Part shown: piece by piece, positions 26,313 to 34,195 of the stretch
How positions within the stretch are numbered: position 1 is the first letter of the stretch
Layout of the letters: the number at the start of each line of letters is the position of its first letter
Source: Streptomyces luteolus
GTDB lineage: Bacteria > Actinomycetota > Actinomycetes > Streptomycetales > Streptomycetaceae
Direction: 5' to 3'
Assembly: GCF_029968015.1 (NCBI RefSeq)
Contig: NZ_JASCIS010000017.1
Coordinates: 1-64,000, forward strand
Length of the DNA: 64,000 nucleotides
Made by a program: the position numbers and the translations under genes
Notes under the pieces: generated by a model
Seen by the model: the letters and a program-made list of their open reading frames with translations, nothing else
Database searches by the model: none
Told to the model about the DNA's origin: nothing

Positions 26313-27706
26313 ACGCCCCGCACCTTCCGAATGTGGCTGGAATCGACTCAACGGTTCCTTCTCCTGCGCAGACTGCCGCGTCCGTCCAGAATTCTCCCGG
26401 CTCCACCTCGGCGAGTCCGCCCCCGCCGCCCGCCGGTGCCGTGCTCCAGGACCGTCTCGCCGGCTGGGTCTCGGACCTCACCACGCTGCACGAGCTCACC
26501 GAGCGGCTGACCCGCACCGCCTCCCTCGACGAAGCGCTCCAGGAACTGCTGCGCGCGGGCTCGGCCCTGGTCGGCGCCCGCCGCGGCCTCGTCGTCCTCG
26601 AACCCGCCGACGGGCAGGGCCCCGACACCACGATCGGTCTCGGCCTCGCCCACGCGGACCTCGGGCACATCGAGACCGTGCCGCGCAGCGCCACCTCGTA
26701 CGGCCGCATTCTCGACGGGCTGCCGGAGGGCGAGACCGAGATCGCCAGCCCCGATCTGCTCTCCGATGACGGCCTCGACCCCCGCCACCGCGAGGTCGCC
26801 GCCCGCCTCGGCTACGCCGCGAGCTACGCCGTCCCCCTCGCCACCGATGCCGCGGGCAGGCTCGGCGCCGCAGTCTGGCTGTACGACGAGCCCGCCGAAC
26901 CGGTCGAGCACCAGCGCCATCTGGTCGGCCTCTACACGCGGTACGCGACCGAGCACCTGGCCCGCCTGCTCGAACTGGAGCGGGCGCGGACCACCCTTGC
27001 GACCGTCGCCGAGGAGCTGCTGCCCAGCCGGCTGCCGCGGGTCGCCGGGGTCCAGCTCGCCGCCCGGCACCGCACGGGACCGCGCGGCGGCGGCGACTGG
27101 TACGACGCGCTGCCGCTGCCCGAGGGCGCGCTCGGTCTCGCGGTCGGCTCGGTCACCGGATCGGGGCCGAGCGCGGTGGCGGCGATGGGGCGGCTGCGCG
27201 CCTCGCTGCGCGCGTACGCCGTGATGGAGGGCGAGGACCCGGTCGCGGTCCTGTCCGATCTGGAACTTCTCCTTCGGCTGACCGAACCGGCGCGCAGCGC
27301 GACCGCTCTCTTCGCCTACTGCGAGCCGCACCAGCGCAAGATCGTCCTCGCGGGCGCCGGACACACGCCTCCACTGATCGTCGGCGAGCGGCGCACCGCG
27401 TTCGTGGAGACCTCGCTCTCCGCTCCGCTCGGGATGCTGGCCTGCTGGGAGGCGCCGAGCGTCGACCTGTCCCCCGCACCTGGCGAAACCGTTCTCTTCT
27501 ATACGGACGGCCTGCTGCACCGCACCGGCGACGCCATGGACCGCGCCTTCGCCCGGCTCCACTCGGCGGCGGCCGGAGTACCCCGCTCGATCCGGCACGA
27601 CCCGGGTGCGATCGTCGACCATGTGCTGCGCACGGTACTGCCGGACGGCCTCGACGCGGCGGACAGCCGTGAGGACGTGGTGATGCTGGCGGCCCGCTTC
27701 GAGTGA
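26309..27706 (+). CDS. GAF / SpoIIE-type PP2C phosphatase, altered metal site
   Basis: A 465-residue cytoplasmic protein: a Ser/Pro-rich N-terminus, a GAF domain (about 55-215) and a SpoIIE-like PP2C domain (about 225-463). Such enzymes dephosphorylate anti-anti-sigma proteins. GGGDWYD and the C-terminal SREDVVML retain metal Asp residues, but the usual GDVxGHG reads GSVTGSG, so S281 replaces the central metal-binding Asp. Activity may be lost or altered. The start overlaps an upstream small ORF. RsbW-like proteins at 22204 and 30406 are possible functional partners. Confidence 0.85.
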   Translation: MNAPHLPNVAGIDSTVPSPAQTAASVQNSPGSTSASPPPPPAGAVLQDRLAGWVSDLTTLHELTERLTRTASLDEALQELLRAGSALVGARRGLVVLEPADGQGPDTTIGLGLAHADLGHIETVPRSATSYGRILDGLPEGETEIASPDLLSDDGLDPRHREVAARLGYAASYAVPLATDAAGRLGAAVWLYDEPAEPVEHQRHLVGLYTRYATEHLARLLELERARTTLATVAEELLPSRLPRVAGVQLAARHRTGPRGGGDWYDALPLPEGALGLAVGSVTGSGPSAVAAMGRLRASLRAYAVMEGEDPVAVLSDLELLLRLTEPARSATALFAYCEPHQRKIVLAGAGHTPPLIVGERRTAFVETSLSAPLGMLACWEAPSVDLSPAPGETVLFYTDGLLHRTGDAMDRAFARLHSAAAGVPRSIRHDPGAIVDHVLRTVLPDGLDAADSREDVVMLAARFE

Positions 27707-27850
27707 CGGGTCTGCTGGACGCCTCTTAGAGAGACGGTTTTCGAATCGTGCGCCCTAGGTGACGTTGGCCATAGGTCTAAAGGCTCTGGGACGTCTTCCG
27801 TACGGACATACGATGGAGAGCGGTCCAGTGTCGTACTGAGGAGGCAGACC

Positions 27851-29311
27851 GTGGCCGAACAGCTCACCCCGGAGACCCCGGACGAGTCTGAAGAGCAGCC
27901 GATCAAGCAGCGCAAGAACGGCCTGTACCCGGGCGTGTCCGACGAGCTGGCCGCGAACATGCAGTCCGGCTGGGCCGACACCGAGCTGCACGACCTGCAG
28001 CCCGTCCCCCAGGCCGAGCACACCGCCCGCCGCCGCGCGGCGCTGTCCGCGCACTTCCCCGGCGAGCGCCTGGTGATCCCCGCGGGCAACCTGCGGACCC
28101 GCTCCAACGACACCGAGTACAGCTTCCGCGCGTCCACCGAGTACGCGTACCTCACCGGCAACCAGACGGAGGACGGCGTCCTCGTCCTGGAGCCGAAGGA
28201 CGACGGCCACGAGGCGACGATCTACCTGCTGCCGCGCTCCAACCGTGAGAACGGCGAGTTCTGGCTGGACGGCCAGGGCGAGCTCTGGGTCGGCCGCCGC
28301 AACTCCCTCACCGAGGCCGAGAAGCTCTACGGCATCCCCGCCTCCGACGTGCGCGAGCTGCCCGCCGCGCTCGCCGAGTCGACCGGCCCGACGCGTGTCG
28401 TACGCGGTCACGACGCCGGCATCGAGAAGGCCCTGACCGACAAGGTCACCGCCGAGCGCGACGAGGAGCTGCGGGTCTTCCTCTCCGAGGCGCGCCTGGT
28501 GAAGGACGCCTTCGAGGTCGCCCAGCTCGAGCAGGCCTGCACGTCCACGGCCCGCGGCTTCGAGGACGTCGTACGCGTCCTGGACAAGGCCGAGGCCACC
28601 AGCGAGCGTTACATCGAGGGCACGTTCTTCCTGCGCGCCCGTGTGGAGGGCAACGACGTCGGCTACGGCTCGATCTGCGCCGCCGGCCCGCACGCCACCA
28701 CCCTGCACTGGGTCCGCAACAACGGCCAGGTCCGCTCCGGCGACCTGCTGCTCCTGGACGCGGGCGTGGAGACGAACGAGCTCTACACCGCCGATGTGAC
28801 CCGCACCCTGCCGATCAACGGCCGCTACACCGAGCTGCAGAGGAAGATCTACGACGCGGTGTACGAGGCCCAGGAGGCCGGCATCGCGGCGGTCAAGCCG
28901 GGCGCCAAGTTCCGCGACTTCCACGACGCCGCGCAGCGCGTGCTCGCCGAGAAGCTGGTCGAGTGGGGGCTCGTCGAGGGCCCCGTGGAGCGGGTCCTTG
29001 AGCTGGGTCTGCAGCGCCGCTGGACCCTGCACGGCACGGGTCACATGCTCGGCATGGACGTCCACGACTGCGCGGTCGCCCGCACCGAGGCGTACGTCGC
29101 GGGCACGCTGGAGCCCGGCATGTGCCTGACGGTCGAGCCGGGTCTGTACTTCCAGGCGGACGACATGACGGTGCCGGAGGAGTACCGCGGCATCGGCGTC
29201 CGCATCGAGGACGACATCCTCGTCACCGAGGACGGCAACAGGAACCTCTCGGCCGCGCTGCCGCGCCGGTCGGAGGATGTGGAGCAGTGGATGGCCGAGC
29301 TGAAGGGCTGA
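27851..29311 (+). CDS. pepP: Xaa-Pro aminopeptidase (aminopeptidase P, M24B)
   Basis: A 486-residue dinuclear metallopeptidase that removes N-terminal residues preceding proline. An N-terminal AMP_N domain (to about 200) precedes the pita-bread fold. Metal ligands are visible in LLLDAGVETNELYTADVTR (two Asp), HGTGHMLGMDVHD (His), LTVEPGLYF (Glu) and IRIEDDILV-like VRIEDDILV (Glu). The GTG at 27851 has GAGGAGG 6-7 nt upstream. It is monocistronic, with a strong terminator after it. Residue count and order fit the bacterial PepP family. Confidence 0.95.
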   Translation: MAEQLTPETPDESEEQPIKQRKNGLYPGVSDELAANMQSGWADTELHDLQPVPQAEHTARRRAALSAHFPGERLVIPAGNLRTRSNDTEYSFRASTEYAYLTGNQTEDGVLVLEPKDDGHEATIYLLPRSNRENGEFWLDGQGELWVGRRNSLTEAEKLYGIPASDVRELPAALAESTGPTRVVRGHDAGIEKALTDKVTAERDEELRVFLSEARLVKDAFEVAQLEQACTSTARGFEDVVRVLDKAEATSERYIEGTFFLRARVEGNDVGYGSICAAGPHATTLHWVRNNGQVRSGDLLLLDAGVETNELYTADVTRTLPINGRYTELQRKIYDAVYEAQEAGIAAVKPGAKFRDFHDAAQRVLAEKLVEWGLVEGPVERVLELGLQRRWTLHGTGHMLGMDVHDCAVARTEAYVAGTLEPGMCLTVEPGLYFQADDMTVPEEYRGIGVRIEDDILVTEDGNRNLSAALPRRSEDVEQWMAELKG

Positions 29312-29330
29312 GCCGACCCTTCCGACTCAT

Positions 29331-29361
29331 GGCCGGTCGCCCCCGTCGGGGGCGACCGGCC
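29331..29361 (+). terminator. Terminator of pepP
   Basis: A perfect 14-bp stem (29331-29344 with 29348-29361), a 3-nt loop and a short T-run, 20 bp after the pepP stop. Confidence 0.85.
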
Positions 29362-29411
29362 TTTGTCGTTCGCCGAGCGGGATTTTCCGTAGCGGGAGTT
29401 TTTCCCTAGTG

Positions 29412-29456
29412 GTCGATACAGAAAGCGTGCTACGGTCTTTCTGTAGGGGTCGATAC
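29412..29456. promoter_or_regulatory. Operator upstream of the alpha/beta hydrolase gene
   Basis: TACAGAAAG (29417-29425) and CTTTCTGTA (29437-29445) form a 9-bp inverted repeat with an 11-bp spacer. The flanking octamer GTCGATAC occurs directly at 29412 and 29449. This sits 32-76 bp before the hydrolase ATG and looks like a dimeric repressor or activator site. No regulator gene is adjacent. Confidence 0.6.
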
Positions 29457-29487
29457 GGAATGCGAACGCCGAACGAGGGGGAGCCCT

Positions 29488-30399
29488 ATGTCCACGCCCA
29501 TGGCCACGCACATGCCCAAGCCCATGGCCGCACCCACGCCTGCGCGGGTTCCTGCGCCCAGCGCCGCCCCGTACGCCCGGACCGTGCGGGGCTCCGGTCC
29601 CGGGTTGCTGCTCGCGCACGGCGCGGGAGGCGGCGTCGAGGCCAACTTCGGCCCGCTGCTCGACGGCCTGGCCGCGCATCGCACCGTCGTCGGCGTGGAC
29701 TATCCGGGCACGGGGGCCACGCCGCGCACCGAACACCCGCTCTCCCTCGACGAGTTGGCGGACGAGCTGGTCGGTGCCGCGGACGCGGAAGGGCTCGAAC
29801 GGTTCGCGATCGCGGGGTACTCACTGGGCGGCGCCGTGGCCGTGCGTGCCGCTGCCCGGCATCCGGGGCGGGTGACGGGGCTCGTCCTGACGGCGGCGTT
29901 CGCCCGGCCGGACGCCCGGTTGCGGCTCGACGCCGAGCTCTGGCGGGACCTGTACGCGGCGGGGCAGCACGAGTCGCTGGCGAAGTTCATGCTCCCGAAG
30001 GCCCTCAGCCCGGCGGCCCTCGCGGCCCTCACCCCTGAGGAACTGGCGGCGGCGCTCACGGGGGCGCGCGAGACCCTGCCCGCCGGGACCGCCGAGCACA
30101 CGGACCTGATCACGCGCGTGGATGTACGGGACGACCTCGGCACGGTGGCCCGGCGAGGCATCCCCTCCCTGGTCGTCTCGACCACGGCCGACCTGCTGGT
30201 CCGGCCCGAGCACCATCGCGAGGTGGCGGCGCTGCTGCCGGGTGCGGGCTTCGCCGAACTCGACTCGGGCCATCTGCCCTTCGCGGAACGCCCCGGGGAC
30301 TGGCTCGGCCTCATATCCGGATTCCTCATGTCCGGATTCCCCATGTCCGGATTCCTCATGTCCGGGCCCCTCGGGGAGGTCCGGGAAGAGACCCTCTGA
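29488..30399 (+). CDS. Alpha/beta hydrolase
   Basis: A 303-residue alpha/beta-fold hydrolase. The oxyanion region LLLAHGAGGG, nucleophile elbow GYSLGG (Ser), acid in VVSTTADLLV (Asp) and LDSGHLPF (His) complete the triad. The N-terminus MSTPMATHMPKPMAAP is low complexity. The C-terminus carries a three-copy 15-bp tandem repeat (30316-30360) encoding SGFLM units, which is not needed by the fold. GAGGGGGAG precedes the ATG. Substrate unknown; the specific operator upstream suggests induction by a ligand. Confidence 0.85.
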   Translation: MSTPMATHMPKPMAAPTPARVPAPSAAPYARTVRGSGPGLLLAHGAGGGVEANFGPLLDGLAAHRTVVGVDYPGTGATPRTEHPLSLDELADELVGAADAEGLERFAIAGYSLGGAVAVRAAARHPGRVTGLVLTAAFARPDARLRLDAELWRDLYAAGQHESLAKFMLPKALSPAALAALTPEELAAALTGARETLPAGTAEHTDLITRVDVRDDLGTVARRGIPSLVVSTTADLLVRPEHHREVAALLPGAGFAELDSGHLPFAERPGDWLGLISGFLMSGFPMSGFLMSGPLGEVREETL

Positions 30400-30405
30400 G
30401 GGCGG

Positions 30406-30888
30406 TCAGACGCTCACCAGCGGAGCGTTCGCACGCCACTTGAGGATCTTGTCGAAGCGGACCACGGCGCCGCTGCGGCCCGGCTTGTTGTCGAACGAGG
30501 CGTGGTCGGCGATCTCCCGGATCAGAAAGAGGCCGCGGCCGTGCTCCGCGTCCGCGCCGGGCGTCCTGACCGGGCGGCCGCCGTGGCCGGCGGGCGGGAA
30601 GCCGGGGCCGGAGTCGACCACCTCGATGCGGCACATGTCGCCGTCGAGATAGGCCGTGACCCTGAAACCGCCGGGGGAGCCGACGTGCGGGGCCGTGCCG
30701 TCGGACATCCGGTCGTCGCGGCCGCCGTGCTCGACGGCGTTGGCGCAGGCCTCACTGAGGGCGACCGAGAGGTCGTAGGAAATGTCCGGATCGACGCCGG
30801 CCGTCTCCATCGTGCCGAGCAGATGGCGCCGGGCGAGCGGAACGCTCGCAGCCTCGCGCCGCAAGTGGAGGGACCACCAGATGCTCAT
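30406..30888 (-). CDS. RsbW-like ATP-binding regulatory protein
   Basis: A 160-residue GHKL-type protein of the anti-sigma/serine-kinase group. The N-box VALSEACANAVEHGG and G-boxes IEVVDSGPGF and EHGRGLFLI are complete. AGGAGG with 7-nt spacing precedes the ATG at 30888. It converges on the hydrolase gene with only 6 bp between stops. No cognate sigma or antagonist gene is adjacent. Confidence 0.85.
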   Translation of the reverse strand: MSIWWSLHLRREAASVPLARRHLLGTMETAGVDPDISYDLSVALSEACANAVEHGGRDDRMSDGTAPHVGSPGGFRVTAYLDGDMCRIEVVDSGPGFPPAGHGGRPVRTPGADAEHGRGLFLIREIADHASFDNKPGRSGAVVRFDKILKWRANAPLVSV

Positions 30889-31109
30889 GCTGAAGCCTCC
30901 TGGCTGCGGCTCGACATACCGATACCTATTGCCGCGACCAACCGCATATAAGCGCAGAGTTGACGTGATGCCGCCCATACGGCGGATGCGCGGAGGCGCG
31001 ACGCGAGGTACGGGAGCGATCATCCCTCCCACAGGACCGGAGCCGACCTTTCGGACCTTGCGGACCTGCCGTATGGAGCGACCGGGGCCAGTGCGATGAT
31101 GACCCGGTC

Positions 31110-31955
31110 ATGGCTGCCCCCCTTCCGCGCACCCTGCGCGCGGCGCGTGAGACGCGCGAGACCCGCCCCGGAGTGAGCCTTCGGGCGCTTCGGGCCGCGG
31201 TGTTCGCCACGGTCTGCGTCGCGCTGTCCGCGGGCGGCCACGCTCTCGCCTCCTGTGCCACGGTCCCGCTGTGGTCGCTCGGCATCGGGTTCCTGCTCGT
31301 GCTCGCGGTGGCGCTGCCGCTCGCCGGACGTCCGCGTTCGACGCCCGGCATCGCCGTCTCGCTGACGCTGGGGCAGCTCGGGCTGCACGCGCTGTTCGGG
31401 ATCGGGCAGCAGGGCTCGCACGTCGCCCAGAGTTCGGCGGACAGTGCGCTGATCGCGCAGGCCGCCCGGCTGGTGTGCGGTGCGGGTGCCGCCGCGATCA
31501 GCCCCACGGAGGCCCGCCGGATCCTGAGCACCTCGGGCATCGACCCGGACTCCGCGGTCGCCGCGCACCAGCACGGCGAGGCCGCGGCCACGCAGGGGGC
31601 GGCGTCCGGTATGGGTGCGGGGCTCGCGCCCGATGTGCCCATGCTGCTCGGGCACCTGCTCGCCGGGATCGCCGCGGGCTGGTTGCTGCGCCGCGGCGAC
31701 CTCGCCCTGGTGCGGCTCTTCGAGCTGTCCGCGTACGCGGCGTACGGGATCGAGGAGGGCGCGCTCGTGCGTCCGCTGCGGGCGGCGCTCGCGCTGGCGC
31801 TGCTGCTGCGGGCCGGGCTGCGGACGCTGCTCGGCTGCCTGCCGTGCGCGGTGCGTACGGCACGCCAGGTGCCGTGGCAGCCGCGTACGGCGGTTCTCGA
31901 TGACACGGTGATCAGGCGCGGCCCGCCCGCAGAGGCGTTCACGCTCGCTGCCTGA
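31110..31955 (+). CDS. Integral membrane protein at the head of the copper cluster
   Basis: A 281-residue membrane protein with about five hydrophobic helices (for example LRAAVFATVCVALSAGGHALA, LGIGFLLVLAVALPLAG, MLLGHLLAGIAAGWLL). A loop contains His residues (AVAAHQHGEAAATQ). It precedes ycnI, sco, ecuC and copC-copD on the same strand, so a role in membrane copper handling is likely but unproven. I do not recognise the family. Confidence 0.7.
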   Translation: MAAPLPRTLRAARETRETRPGVSLRALRAAVFATVCVALSAGGHALASCATVPLWSLGIGFLLVLAVALPLAGRPRSTPGIAVSLTLGQLGLHALFGIGQQGSHVAQSSADSALIAQAARLVCGAGAAAISPTEARRILSTSGIDPDSAVAAHQHGEAAATQGAASGMGAGLAPDVPMLLGHLLAGIAAGWLLRRGDLALVRLFELSAYAAYGIEEGALVRPLRAALALALLLRAGLRTLLGCLPCAVRTARQVPWQPRTAVLDDTVIRRGPPAEAFTLAA

Positions 31956-32120
31956 CGCGGCCCTTCGGTAGTACGGAGGAAGCCGCGCCACGCGCGCGTG
32001 GCCCCGTGTCCCCTGGGCGCCAGCCGCGTGCTTCCGCGTCGTGTGCCCGTGCCCCGCCGGCCGGCGGGTGGGCCGCGCGCCCTTCACCGTTCCCACTGCC
32101 GAAAGTGGAGTTTGTCTGCC

Positions 32121-32879
32121 ATGTCTGTCATGAACCGTCAGCTCAAGCGTGTGGCCGCCGCCGGTGCCGTCGCCGCCTCCGCCGTACTCGTCCTGTCCGC
32201 CCCCGCCTTCGCGCACGTCAGCGTGCAGCCGCAGGGTGAGGCCGCGAAGGGCGGCTACGCCACGGTCAACTTCAAGGTGCCGAACGAGCGGGACAACGCC
32301 TCGACGACCAAGCTCGAGGTGAGCTTCCCGACCGACCACCCGCTCGCCTCCGTCATGCCCCAGCCGGTGGACGGCTGGGACGTGAAGGTCACCAAGTCCA
32401 AGCTGGACAAGCCGATCGAGATGCACGGCGAGAAGATCGACGAGGCCGTCTCCAAGGTGACCTGGACCGCGGACGACAAGGGCATCGAGCCCGGCACGTT
32501 CCAGCAGTTCCCGGTCTCGGTCGGCGCGCTGCCCGAGGACGCCGACCAGGTGGTCTTCAAGGCCCTGCAGACGTACTCCAACAAGGAGGTCGTCCGCTGG
32601 ATCGAGGAGCCGCAGGAGGGCGCGCCGGAGCCCGAGTCGCCCGCGCCCGTCCTGAAGCTCACCGAGGCGGCCGACGGTCACGGCCACGACGCCGCGGCCG
32701 ACAAGGCCGACAAGGCCTCGGACGACGCCAAGTCCGGTGAGGGCGCCACCGAGCAGGCCGCGAGCGACAGCAGCGACGGCCTGGCCCGCGGCCTCGGCGT
32801 CGCCGGCATCCTCGTCGGCGCCGCCGGTGTGGCCTTCGGCGTCCTGGCCGGGCGCCGCCGCGGCGAGTCCGCGAGCTGA
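32121..32879 (+). CDS. YcnI/DUF1775 copper-binding surface protein
   Basis: A 252-residue exported, C-terminally anchored protein. A signal peptide (about 1-31, ending PAFA) leaves His as the first mature residue (HVSVQPQGEA), the copper ligand of YcnI-type domains. The DUF1775 domain follows to about 175, then a charged linker with HGHD, one TM helix (GLGVAGILVGAAGVAFGVLAG) and a basic tail. It is predicted to bind Cu(II) outside the membrane. GTGGAG lies 10 nt before the ATG. It is co-directional with sco and ecuC. Confidence 0.9.
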   Translation: MSVMNRQLKRVAAAGAVAASAVLVLSAPAFAHVSVQPQGEAAKGGYATVNFKVPNERDNASTTKLEVSFPTDHPLASVMPQPVDGWDVKVTKSKLDKPIEMHGEKIDEAVSKVTWTADDKGIEPGTFQQFPVSVGALPEDADQVVFKALQTYSNKEVVRWIEEPQEGAPEPESPAPVLKLTEAADGHGHDAAADKADKASDDAKSGEGATEQAASDSSDGLARGLGVAGILVGAAGVAFGVLAGRRRGESAS

Positions 32880-32961
32880 GACAGCCGGTGCCGCGCGGGG
32901 GCGCATCCGTACGCCCCCGCCGTTCACCGGGCCATCACGAGACACCCATGGGAACACCCGT

Positions 32962-33633
32962 ATGCGCAAGAAGACCGCTCTCGCCGTCACCGCCCTGTTC
33001 GCCGCCGCCACGCTGACGCTGTCGGCGTGCGGCACCGGTGGCGCGGACTCCGACCAGCCCGTCGCGGACGTGTCCGCGCAGGCGCAGGACAAGGCCGCGA
33101 CCGTGCTCGACCGGCCCTTCGAGAAGCCGGACCTGGTCCTGAAGGACACCAAGGGCAAGGAGTTCGACCTGCGCGAGCGGACCAAGGGGAAGCCGGTGCT
33201 GATGTACTTCGGGTACACGCACTGCCCGGACGTCTGCCCGCTCACCATGAGCAACATCGCGGACGCCAAGCGGCGCCTCGCGCGGAAGCTCCCCAAGGAC
33301 GAACTGGCCGCCCTCCAGGTCGTCTTCGTCACCACCGACCCGGAGCGGGACACTCCGGCGGAGCTCGGCAAGTGGCTGAAGGCGCAGGACCCTTCGTTCA
33401 TCGGTCTGACGGGTGACTTCCCGACCATCCAGGCGAGCGCCCGGACCCTCGGCATCAGCATCGATGCGCCGAAGAAGGAGAAGGACGGCTCGATCACGTC
33501 CATGCACGGCAAGCAGGTCATCGCGTTCTCCCCGAAGAGCGACGCGGGCTACGTCCTCTACAACGGCGACGAAGCGACCGCCGACGACTACGTGAAGGAC
33601 CTGCCGAAGATCATCAAGGGAGAGAACCCGTGA
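32962..33633 (+). CDS. sco: Sco-family copper chaperone lipoprotein
   Basis: A 223-residue lipoprotein (lipobox LSAC, Cys23) with a thioredoxin-like SCO1/SenC domain. The Cu site is CPDVC plus the downstream His in TSMHGKQ. Sco proteins deliver copper to CuA of cytochrome oxidase or, as reported in S. lividans, act in copper relay to extracytoplasmic cuproenzymes. Its stop overlaps the next GTG by 4 bp, so it is coupled to the PCuAC-type chaperone. Confidence 0.92.
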   Translation: MRKKTALAVTALFAAATLTLSACGTGGADSDQPVADVSAQAQDKAATVLDRPFEKPDLVLKDTKGKEFDLRERTKGKPVLMYFGYTHCPDVCPLTMSNIADAKRRLARKLPKDELAALQVVFVTTDPERDTPAELGKWLKAQDPSFIGLTGDFPTIQASARTLGISIDAPKKEKDGSITSMHGKQVIAFSPKSDAGYVLYNGDEATADDYVKDLPKIIKGENP

Positions 33634-34181
33634 CACCCCGCACCACCCCCGCCACCCCCCGCACCACACGCGGCACCCGCACCACCCGCACCACCCGCAC
33701 CACCCTCGTCGCCGCCATAGCCGTCGCCTCGGCTCTGGCGCTGGCGGGCTGCGGTTCCTCCGGCGGCTCCGAGAAGGCCGGTTCGTCGAAGGAGCAGGTC
33801 GCGGCGGACGCGAAGCCCCGACTCGACGTGACCGGCGGCTACATGCCCGAGCCCGTCACGAAGGACATGGCCGGCGGCTTCCTCACCGTCACCAACAAGG
33901 GCGGCGCCGACAAGCTCACGTCGGTCACCAGTGACGTGTCGAAGTCGGCGGAGATCCACGAAACCGTCGGCCAGAAGATGAAGAAGGCGAAGTCCTTCGA
34001 CATCCCCGCGAACGGCACGCTGAAGCTGGAGCGCGGCGGCAACCACATCATGTTCCTCGAGCTGAAGAAGATGCCGAAGAAGGGCGACAAGATCGCCGTC
34101 GAGCTGCACTTCGAGAAGTCCGCGCCGGTCAAGGCCGAGCTCGAGGTGATGGATCCGACCCACAACCCGAACAGCCACTGA
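33630..34181 (+). CDS. ecuC: Extracytoplasmic PCuAC copper chaperone lipoprotein
   Basis: A 183-residue lipoprotein (LAGC lipobox) with the PCu(A)C domain (DUF461). The Met/His copper site is visible in GGYMPEP, DMAGGFLTV, EIHETVG and GGNHIMFL. In S. lividans the orthologue ECuC binds Cu(I) and passes it to Sco. It starts with GTG overlapping the sco stop. The N-terminus holds a 9-bp repeat giving TTRTTRTT. Confidence 0.92.
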   Translation: MTPRTTPATPRTTRGTRTTRTTRTTLVAAIAVASALALAGCGSSGGSEKAGSSKEQVAADAKPRLDVTGGYMPEPVTKDMAGGFLTVTNKGGADKLTSVTSDVSKSAEIHETVGQKMKKAKSFDIPANGTLKLERGGNHIMFLELKKMPKKGDKIAVELHFEKSAPVKAELEVMDPTHNPNSH

Positions 34182-34195
34182 GGGAAGACGAGTTG

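Noticed and set aside
27721..27770. tRNA remnant around GGTTTTCGAATCGTG
   Set aside because: It has a T-loop-like phrase only. No acceptor or anticodon arms can be paired.
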